Shown here one piece after another: positions 45,301 through 53,024 of a DNA stretch of 53,024 nucleotides; position 1 is the stretch's first letter, and every line of letters begins with the position of its first letter. Source of the DNA: Micractinium sp. NFX-FRZ (taxonomy: Eukaryota; Chlorophyta; Trebouxiophyceae; Chlorellales; Chlorellaceae); assembly GCA_029339195.1 (NCBI GenBank), contig JAPTJF010000435.1, positions 1-53,024 on the forward strand, given 5' to 3'. Under the pieces are notes generated by a model, which saw only the letters and a program-made list of their open reading frames with translations, ran no database searches and was not told the origin of the DNA. The position numbers were made by a program, and so were the translations under genes.

Positions 45301-48300
45301 GCTCAAGAAGCGTGTTGCTGAGCTGGAGACTGCCCAGGCGGCAGACAAGACGACCCTGGAGGCCAAGCTGGCTGAGCAGGCAAAGGAGCTGGAGGAGGAG
45401 CGGCGCAAGGCGGCCGCGGCGGCCGAGGCCGAGCGCCAGCGCCGCGAGGCGCTGCAGGCGGCCGAGGCGAGCGCCAAGGAGGTGCAGGAGCTGGCCACGC
45501 AGGTGGGTGCGGGGGCTGAGTTGGGTCGGTGGTTCAATATTAGATCGGTGGACAGGGTGTTGGAGGGCACGGGCTACGTGTGATTGTGTTGGGCAGTTGC
45601 TGCAGCCAGCCTGTGTGCAACCCTTGCACAGATCCTCTGCATTCCTTACCAAGTCTGGTCCTCACCTTGCATCCCATCTCTCCCGTGTGCAGCGTGCGAC
45701 CCAGGTAGACACGCTGGCGACGCAGCTCAAGGCACAGCTGGAGGCCAACGAGAAGCTGGACAAGGAGAACGCGGAGAACCTGCACAAGTGAGCATTGTCT
45801 TGCTGTGCTGTGAGCAGGGGTGTCTGGGTGGCAGGCGCTTGGGTGGAGTGCAGGCATGACGGTGATGCTGTGAGAGTTTGCTACCCTTGCAGTGCCTGCC
45901 TGCCGTGCGAGCCTGCCTTGATGCTGCCTCTCTGTAAGACCTGCGGCACTTACCGCTCCGCCTTCTTACTCCACTCCACCCGCAGGCTGGACAACCTGAA
46001 CGACAGCCTGCGCACGGTGCGCGAGCGGCTGGAGAACGCTCAGACCAAGAATGAAGAGCTGTCCAAGACCATCAGCGTGAGTGGGGGGAATTTGTGGGTA
46101 CAAGGGGTTGGTTCGGGCAGGAGCCGCTAGGCTGCAGTGAGAAGATTGCCCGGGCGCAAGTGTTTGTTCAGCCTGGCGCTTGCCGTGCTGTGATGGCTCC
46201 TCTTACGCTGCTCTTGCTGCACACTTCCAGCTGCCTCACTCCATCACATGCTTGACCCATACCCCTGCTTGGCCCCCTTTTGTGCCTGCAGGGCAAAGAG
46301 AAGGAGCTGGCTGAGAAGGAGGCGGAGCTGGCCAGCACCCAGGAGCGCGTGGGTGCGCTGGAGGAGGACGTGAAGCAGAAGTCCACCCTGCTGCAGGGCA
46401 TCTCAGCGGTGAGGGGAAGCGCAGGGAGGGGTGGAGGGCGGTTGGCAAGGTGGGGAGGTTGCAGGGCATGAGCGTGGCAGTGCAGGACTCAGTTGCTGGT
46501 GGCGTATGTCCAGACGGCCCAGTGGCATGTGAGCTGTTGCTTGCCATTTATGTCTCGCGCTCTCACCACGAGCACTGCTGCCTCTGGCTGTCTCTCTTCT
46601 GCAGGTGGCAGCGCACGTGGCAGGCCAGCCAACCAGCCAGCCCCCTGCCGCACCGGCCGAGGGCAAGGCCCGCCCTGCACCCGGCCGTGCCGCTGCTGGC
46701 GGCGCCCGCCCCGTCAAGAAGGTCACCATCCGGGTGAGTGGGGCGTGGGGAATGTTGTGGACGGTCGTGCTGCGGCTGTAGGGGCGGGGATGTGTCTACC
46801 CGACACTCCATCTTGGGCTTGCAAAGAAGCGCTGTGCTGCCATGCACCCAGGATTGCTCCTGTACCACCCTCTCACATGACCCCTCTCTGCCCCTTCCGC
46901 CTGCCTTCTTACCCGCAGGAGCCGGCTGACCTGGCAGCCACCAGCGAGGGCGAGGAGTCCAGCGACAGCGAGCATGCCGAGGAGGACGCCAACCCGCATG
47001 CGCTGGTGCCCGCCGGCGGCGCTGATGGCGGCGCCAAGAAGTGAGTGCGGGTGGGCTGGAGGCACAGCTGGTGTGCCAGGCCTGCAGGTGTGAGGCAGAG
47101 CGAGCACTGAAACGCCTCCAGCTGATTGCATATGTCACTGAACTGCTGCCCCGGCCCTGCCCCCGCTCTTTCACCCCTCTCCAGGCGGGCTGAGCGCCGC
47201 CCGCAGCGCCCCGCCAGCCAGCGCGACACCACGGCCCAGCACAAGGCGGCGGCCCCCGCTCCCTCCCGCCCCATCATCACAGAGGTGGACAGCGGGGACG
47301 AGGCGGAGGAGCAGCCTGCGCCGGCACGCCGTGCAGTGCCTCCGCCTCGCGCGCAGCGGGCCGCAGCGGTGGCCCCGCCACCGGCGGCAGAGGAGGACGA
47401 CAGCGAGGACGACGACCGCCAGGTAGGTTCCTGCTGCACTGTGCTGTGCCTGGGTTGCGTTCTGAGCTCAGGTGCCTGCTGCTCTCCTGTGAACAACTCC
47501 CCGCCCTCAAAATCCAAAATTCCGAACTTGCCCCACTTGGCCCTCCCCCTTGCAGTCGCGCGGCCGCAAGCGCAGCGGGCGCGCCGCCTCCACCAAGAGC
47601 GGCGCATCCAAGAAGCCGCGCGGCGGGGCAGCTGCTGGTGGCACGCGCGGCCTGTTCAGCATGCAGGTCAGCGGTGACGCTTTACACAGGGGGCGGGGCG
47701 TCTGGGCTTCGTATGCACGTGCTGCGGCACTGCCACGCTGAACTACACGGCTATTAGTTTGCTGGTTGAAGTTACTGTACTGCTCCATTCTGTTAGATGC
47801 CTCACATATTCTTCCCTCTTGGCCCCGCAGACCGCCAGCCAGAATGTGTCGGCTGATGGCGTGCGCAAGAAGAACAGCGGGCGGGGCGCCATCAGCTCAG
47901 GTAGGCAGCTGAGTGACGCCTGCATGCGGGACTGTCGACCGCAGTTTGCTTATTTGGGAGCCATGCGGCAGTAATTTGTTTCGGGCTGCTCACACCTTTT
48001 GCCCCTGTGCTTCCCAGCACGCTCATCCTTCCTTATCCGTCCATTGCTCACCCCACCTCGCAGGCTTCCGCAAGCTGGCGGGCGGCGCTGGGGCGGCAAC
48101 CGCAAAGAGCAAGAAGCCGGCAGCGGCGGGGCAGACAGCATCGCTGGGGGTGAGTGGGGGCGGATCCGGGATGAATTGGGAGGGTGGGCAGATGTGTTTA
48201 CCGAGCGGCGTGCGTGTCGACCTGGAGAACCGGTGTGTGCCATGAACCCCCGCCTGACGTCCTCCTTGCCTGCTCTGCCCAACCTGAGTGCCCCTTCCTC

Positions 48301-48372
48301 CTGCCCTTTCTGCAGCTTGGTGTGTTTGACATGTTCGGTGGCTTCTCATTTGGGTCCGACATGTCGCCATGA
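42372..48372 (+). CDS. Long coiled-coil protein with acidic/basic nuclear-type C-terminus
   Basis: Nineteen exons close in frame to 830 residues: 42372-42630, 42835-43103, 43372-43551, 43759-43854, 44014-44076, 44251-44346, 44566-44682, 44895-44990, 45302-45502, 45693-45787, 45986-46076, 46292-46408, 46605-46733, 46919-47040, 47185-47422, 47556-47666, 47831-47900, 48064-48149, 48316-48372. Exon 7 may instead end at 44700 (+6 residues). Residues ~20-560 are nearly continuous coiled coil (heptads rich in Ala, Glu, Lys, Leu, Gln; repeated KLAEL, ATQ, AALE). Then follow Pro/Ala linkers, acidic Ser clusters (EGEESSDSEHAEED, EEDDSEDDDRQ), a basic bipartite-type signal (RGRKRSGRAASTKSGASKK) and the terminus GVFDMFGGFSFGSDMSP. 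I do not recognise the family. A structural nuclear, chromosome or centrosome role is a guess from composition. TGTAA follows at 48513 and 48691. Confidence 0.82.
45209..45241 (+). repeat. Decayed copy of an exon 5' edge (coiled-coil gene)
   Basis: After a gtgcag acceptor, 33 nt translate VGAPMAQLEAA, matching the real exon start 93 bp downstream, LKKRVAELETA; the last 18 nt are nearly identical (GCTcAGCTGGAGgCTGCC). Confidence 0.7.
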
Positions 48373-49359
48373 GCTTTGCTCCATGAGCGCTGGATGGGGC
48401 GGGGGCCGAGCAGGGGCGAGCCTGGCGCTGGGATAGCCAGGGGATAGTGCCCCGAGCCACCCCGCTTGGGGGCGGGCCTGAGAACTGCAAAACGCATGTG
48501 CATCGATCCAAGTGTAAATCAGAGATGAACAAAGTATGCTCAGTCATGTTTGCAAAGGACTGCAAGTATGGCCCGCTTTCGCCGCCGCGGTGTACAGCGG
48601 CCCCGCCCATGCTCCTGCCGCCGCCCCACTCCAGCGCGCCCCAGCGGATCCGGATTGCCCCCCGCATCTACCTTCCATCTAGCATTTCAGTGTAACTTTG
48701 AACGCTCAATCTGTGGCCGCAGGCACCACAGCGGGACAGCGGGCAAAAACACGGGCACGGACACGTCAGCAGGGTTTTCTGATTCTCTCACGGGCCATCC
48801 CGGATGCATGTCGCATCCTCGGTTGCTCCCTTCCTGAGTACAGCGCACTTGGTCCCTTGCTACCAGGCGGCCCATTCCGTACTCGCGGTCTCGGGAAAAG
48901 ACAGCCCATCGCCGCCTTTGCATCCATAGTGCGAGTTATAGAAGCCTCCACAGAGATCACGAGTTGTTGCAAGTTTAGTTGTAAGAGCACTGGCTTGGTG
49001 ATGTTGACATCCATGGTCTGGTCTGGAACCCACTCCTGGCGGATGCATTGAACGCGCCTGCAGCCCGGGGTGGCATGCCAGAAGTTGCAGAGGAGGCGCG
49101 CAGGGTTCTGGGCCCGGCGGCGCTGGTGGCGCCGCACGACATCACGACGCCGCTGCCGTCGCTGCCAGGATGTCCCGCCGCCGCCGGCGGGATGTTGCGC
49201 GCGACGTTGGTCAGCAGGTGCTCATGTGCAGGCGCCCACCGCCCCCTGCGCTGCGCCACCTGCTCCCGCCAGCTAGAAAATGCGTCACTCACCCGCTGCT
49301 TGCTCTTCACTTGCCTCTTCTCCCGCCATGCAGGCACACGCAAGGCATACCCTCACAGC
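48373..49359. other. Intergenic: coiled-coil 3'UTR and upstream region of next gene
   Basis: TGTAA occurs at 48513-48517 and 48691-48695. Between 48700 and 49050 GC content drops somewhat, and no reading frame looks like a protein. An open frame from 49048 into the next gene may contain its true N-terminus or a 5' exon. Confidence 0.5.
48513..48517 (+). terminator. TGTAA poly(A) signal, coiled-coil gene
   Basis: About 140 nt after the stop codon. A second copy at 48691-48695 could be an alternative. Confidence 0.5.
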
Positions 49360-50876
49360 ATGCAGACTGCACAGGCGCAGCCGGCTGTGCAGGATGGGCA
49401 TGTTGCGACGCCGATGCCTTTGGAGTGCATCCTGCCAGATGAGCTGCTGACGCTTCTGGAGAACCGTTGGCACAGCATGCAGCAGCAGCTTGCGCCCAAC
49501 AAGCTCGCCCAGATCCTCGTGAGGGGGCCTGCTGCTGCTGCTGCCTTGTTCCCGGGCCACGAGGCATGTAGCGTCATGCAGGTGCCTTGTGGCTCGTGCC
49601 CGCCAGGCCAGCCTTCCCATGCTGACATAACAGTGCGTAAGATCCTATCTTACGTTAACGCAACGAACTCGTGCGAGCTGCATTGCACGCTTTGCCTGCT
49701 GTGCTGCCGCAGTGCTTCATGCTGGAGAAGACCCCGTTGTACCAAGGGCGCACCAGCTGGGCGTTCAAACTCAGTGAGAAGGACCGCAAGGCCGTCATCT
49801 GGTGAGTGGCGCCGCCCAGCTGCCCAGTCACCCAGGAAATCCCTGATCTGCACACCTGCATTCTGTCACTGAGGACTAGAAGCGCCGTGCTTCCATGCAT
49901 GCCGTGAGGGTGTTAGCCATGCATTCCCCCATACTGGCGTGTGCACTGGCGCGGGACCTGAGGCTGCCTGCCACCGTTGCTCCACACCTGACGTGCAGCG
50001 GCTTGGAGCAGCTGGAGCAGCAGCGCCCGGAGCTGGGCAAGTGGTTCACATGGCGGGAGCACGACGAGCAGGGCAAGTCCAGGAAGACCCACTGTAAGCC
50101 TGGCTGTGCTGCACCCCAGGCTTGCCAGGGGGGGCAGGGTGATGTGGGCACCGTGCTGCACTGTGTTGCATCCCAGGCTTGCCTGTGGTGGACGTGGGCA
50201 CCGTGCTGCACTGTGCTGCATTTTTTGCGACGTGATAGGGTGATGTGAGGCACAATGAATGCATGCACGATGCGAGGTGCAGGCTTGAGCTGTTGCCATG
50301 CCAGGGCGGGGTGCCTCTCATCGGCCGCCCTCTTCCTCCCCACCGCTGCTGCCTGGCTGGCAGGGCGCATTGATTGCCGCACCTCTGGACCTGAAAGTGC
50401 ACCTCCTTTCTCTTCCCCCTGCAGACCTTGTATGCGAGAGGCACGCCTGGGTGGACCAGGCTAGTGTGCAGGCGGCCGAGCAAAATGCAGCCAAGCTGCG
50501 CCCAGCACTGGCGGCAGCGGCGGCAGCAGAAGAGCCGCTGGCAGCAAGTGGGGCACCCACAGCAGCTGCAGCAGCAGCAGAAACAGGAGGAGAGGTGTTT
50601 CAGGCGGTGCAGCCTGCCACAGATGGCCGCTCGCCTCTGAGCGCCCACAATGCGCACGGCCGGCAGGCAGGTGGCCGGCAGGCGGCGGCAGGCCAGAAGC
50701 GGGCCGCAGGGGAGGAGGGGTGTGCAGAGAATGGGGAGCCCCAGCTGGTGACCCCGCCCCAGCCCGCCCCACAGCAGGCAACAAAGCGGGCTCGGCAGAT
50801 GCTGGCAATGGCACAGCAGCAGCAGCAGCGGCAGCAGCAGCAGCACGGCGCGGGCAGCGGCTGCGCTTCAGACTGA
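49360..50876 (+). CDS. Unrecognised protein with Gln/Ala-rich tail
   Basis: Exons 49360-49518, 49713-49801, 49999-50093 and 50425-50876 close in frame to 264 residues. The first ~135 residues look globular and are conserved-looking in composition: LECILPDELLTLLENRWHS, CFMLEKTPLYQGRTSW, LGKWFTWREHDEQGKSRK, LVCERHAWVDQ. The rest is Ala/Gln/Pro-rich with a basic patch (TKRARQML) and a poly-Gln end. I do not recognise the domain. The tail composition is common in nuclear regulatory proteins, but that is only suggestive. The start is uncertain: the first exon may begin at 49334 with an upstream exon near 49073-49205, although I could not find a phase-consistent donor. Confidence 0.6.
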
Positions 50877-51764
50877 GTGGCAGCTCCTGCCAGGTCTTGC
50901 CAGCTGGTTGTGTCATTTTCACCCTTTGGCACCCTTGTCCCTTTTGGCATCCACCCTAATGTCGTAAAGCCCTTTTAGTTTATCAGCATCAGCCCTCTGC
51001 TTCACCTCTTGCTATTGCTGTCCCAACAGCAATGTCCCATTTGCTCCTGCTGCCTTTTTTCCCTCCGCTCTGGCTAGGCTCGCCCCTGTCAGCGACGCTC
51101 TGCCCCCCTGCACGCCCCTTCTGTCTGCTTTCCTGCTGCCTGCTGTCCTGACCTGCCACCACACCATCTCCCTGGGCTTTCAACTCCCACCTGCTCTCCA
51201 CCGACGTGCATGTCAACACCCCATCACGCCGGGTGCCGCCGCTGCTTCGTTTGCATCACTTGCTCTCACGTGTGAACTCGGTGGGCAGAGACAGACTGCT
51301 TCCTTACATCTGTCGGGCACTGTTGGACTGGATGCCAAGGCTTCATTTACTGCCTGCTGCCTTCTGCATGCGGCATCTCCTGCCTGATTCTGCGTCTGTG
51401 CACGCTTTGGCACTCACTGGATATCTGTCCCACCATGGGCACCAAGCCGCTGTGGCAGCGCCTGCGGAGCATGCCCGCTGCTGCCTGGCTGCTGTTGCCT
51501 CTGCCGCGCCCCGCCACGCTCCAGGTCTGGCTGCTGCTGCTGCTGCTGCTGGGGGGCCTTGTCGAACAACCCACAGAAGCCTGCGGGAAGGGAAGAGGGC
51601 ACGCGCACCAGGACTGGTCAAATGCCAGGGAGACCTTGCCATGCTGGGGACGTGCCTCTAGGGATGCAGAGGGCAGACAGTGTGTGGCTGGGGTGCAACG
51701 GAAGGGAATGTGCCAGGCTTACAATCCGCTCGGATGGCAGTGGAGGAGGCGCGACGCGGGCAAC
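50877..51764. other. Convergent 3' region between the unrecognised gene and the RING-CH gene
   Basis: About 0.9 kb of probable 3'UTRs. Sequence from 50900 to 51250 is T/C-rich. TTACA at 51719-51723 could be the minus-strand TGTAA signal of the RING-CH gene. No ORF looks real. Confidence 0.45.
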
Positions 51765-52629
51765 TTATGCGCACAGCTTCTGCCCTCGCCTCATCCTACC
51801 CATGAAAATGCGAAACGCCACCAGCCCCTGTGTGCCTCTCAGGAGCACGACGCCAGCGCTGCCAAGTGCACCGCTGTTGGCGCTGCCTGCAGGCGAGGGG
51901 GAGGGGGAGTGAAGAGCAGGCAGAAGGTGAGGATTTGCTTGCACAGGTGGGGTGAGGGAATCGGATCAGATCTCTGAAGCAAGCACATGCGTGCTGAGCT
52001 GAGCTGACTTCGCCCGTTGCCCACCTGTCCCAAAATGTAGGAAGGCGAGGACCAATGCCGCACAAATGACGCAGGCGATGGCGCAGGCGGCGCACACAAG
52101 TGCCGGCAGGCTCCTTGCTGGGGACGGCGGCGGAATGTGGTGCGCCCCCGCCCCCGACAGCGCGCTGCCCCCCTGCTGCGCCAGCTGCGGCACAGGCAGC
52201 GACAGGTCCGAGAACTGTCCTCTATAAGGCTGCTGGCAGATCTCGCACCGCCTGTTGCCCTTCTCAAGTATCCAGCGCTGCACGCACACGCGGTGCGCCC
52301 ACTGCGGAAGGGCGGCAGACATGGAGGGGAGGCGGGCGGTCACGCAGGCAGCGGACGTGCCGTGGGAGGGTTGTGGGTGTAGTGCACAGGCGCCGTTGCA
52401 TCAGCCATACCTGGATGGTGCCGCTGCAGCCACATGGCTGCAGGAGCTCGCCATCGTCCTGCAGGCAAATGCGGCACGCCGCTGGAGCGCTGGCGGCGGC
52501 GGCGGCGGCGCTCCCCGCGAGGCACCGTGTTGTGTCGCCGCTGCCAGTGGCCTGCCTGCCAATCTGCGCCCACTCCATACTCAAAGCCGCGCCCCCATCC
52601 TTCTCGATCAGAGGCTGCTGGTCAGACAT
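51765..52629 (-). CDS. RING-CH (MARCH-type) membrane E3 ubiquitin ligase
   Basis: Exons 52629-52411, 52301-52025 and 51886-51765 give 205 residues. Residues ~52-105 form a C4HC3 RING-CH finger: CRIC, then CGCSGTIQ, WAHRVCVQRWILEKGNRRC and EICQQPY. The Trp before the last Cys pair is typical of this class. After a Pro-rich spacer there is a membrane segment (LPALVCAACAIACVICAALVL). A second hydrophobic stretch, GVVLLRGTQGLVAFRIFMG, ends in a basic tail, as in plant RING-CH membrane proteins. Such ligases ubiquitinate membrane proteins in the secretory or endosomal system; the target is unknown. The start was chosen at MSDQQPLIEKDG, although the frame is open to 52752. At 205 residues it is a small member. 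The first intron splits the zinc finger. Confidence 0.88.
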
Positions 52630-53024
52630 CGCAGGGAGCGGCGCTGGGTGCGCCTGCTGGACTTGGGGTGTGCGTGCTGGCAACCAGCTGTGACTTGATT
52701 GAGCTAAAAGCAGCAAGTTGCTGCCACTAACGGTGATTGCAGCGAGCCACACCTGCTCAATGCACCTTCATTGAACATACGTTCGTTCGTAGGTGGGCAG
52801 CTGTAAAGGTGGTGCTGCTGTAAACTTCAACAAGAGAGAAGACAAAACTGCTGCACTAGGTGGTGCTGGGGGACAGAGAGCAGGGCTGCGGTCGTGGGGG
52901 GGGCGGCAGAAGGGGGGCGGCGGAGCGTGCGACAAGCGCTGCTGCACGCTTGAGCACTGGCAGCCTGCCAGAGATGGGAGGTCGCAGGGTGTCCGATGGG
53001 TGGGTGCACGATGGGCAGAGTGAC
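52630..53024. other. Upstream region of RING-CH gene to window end
   Basis: Promoter/5'UTR of the minus-strand RING-CH gene. TGTAA occurs twice on the plus strand near 52802 and 52821 without an obvious plus-strand gene. I see nothing else. Confidence 0.4.

Noticed and set aside
1..53024. tRNA, rRNA, CRISPR, viral or transposase genes
   Set aside because: No cloverleaf-like segment with a T-loop consensus, no rRNA blocks, no regularly spaced direct-repeat array, and no capsid, integrase, reverse transcriptase or transposase motifs seen on either strand by eye.

Overview
This is nuclear DNA of a unicellular green alga, most likely a Chlorella-like trebouxiophyte. The evidence is the very high GC content, genes split by many short GT-AG introns (at least 10-21 exons in the larger genes), chloroplast-type precursors, plant-type protein families, a Pro/Ser-rich wall-type glycoprotein, and TGTAA-type poly(A) signals behind most genes. 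I see no bacterial operons, rRNA, tRNA, CRISPR or intact mobile elements. The first 75 bases are a pure poly-G run that cuts off the first gene.

Layout, left to right. (1) 76-7909, minus: glucosidase II alpha subunit (GH31), C-terminus missing. (2) 9080-11623, plus: a GT31 galactosyltransferase resembling plant hydroxyproline O-galactosyltransferases, divergent from gene 1. (3) 12541-20860, plus: a 21-exon PPR protein with a GUN1-like SMR domain and a two-fold cyclin domain at the C-terminus. (4) 20861-23046: a strongly C-biased stretch, probably a long 3'UTR, with a 60-nt poly-C tract. (5) 23952-28132, plus: an ortholog of the chloroplast DEAD-box helicase RH22. (6) 29035-33431, plus: a vacuolar-type CDF/MTP zinc transporter with a huge His-rich loop. 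(7) 34744-36197, minus: chloroplast thioredoxin y. (8) 36993-40764, minus: a secreted Pro-rich/Cys-rich cell-wall-type glycoprotein. (9) 42372-48372, plus: a long coiled-coil, probably nuclear protein. (10) 49360-50876, plus: an unrecognised protein. (11) 51765-52629, minus: a small membrane RING-CH (MARCH-type) E3 ligase.

For nearly all multi-exon genes I chained exons by splice sites and reading phase, and the totals close in frame (363, 1146, 644, 161, 537, 830, 264 and 205 residues). Genes 1, 2 and 8 share a secretory/glycoprotein theme: ER N-glycan trimming, Golgi galactosylation and a candidate Hyp-rich substrate. Genes 3, 5 and 7 are, or are likely to be, chloroplast proteins (RNA binding, ribosome assembly, redox).

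The most unusual signal is not a gene. Introns in five different genes carry decayed tandem copies ('echoes') of the neighbouring exon edge, splice site included, repeated at roughly 65-130 bp spacing. In thioredoxin y and the zinc transporter the edge is present three times. This suggests that introns here grow, and splice sites turn over, by local tandem duplication across exon-intron boundaries. Two other strong candidates are the PPR-SMR-cyclin fusion and a 169-nt near-perfect hairpin inside an intron of gene 1.
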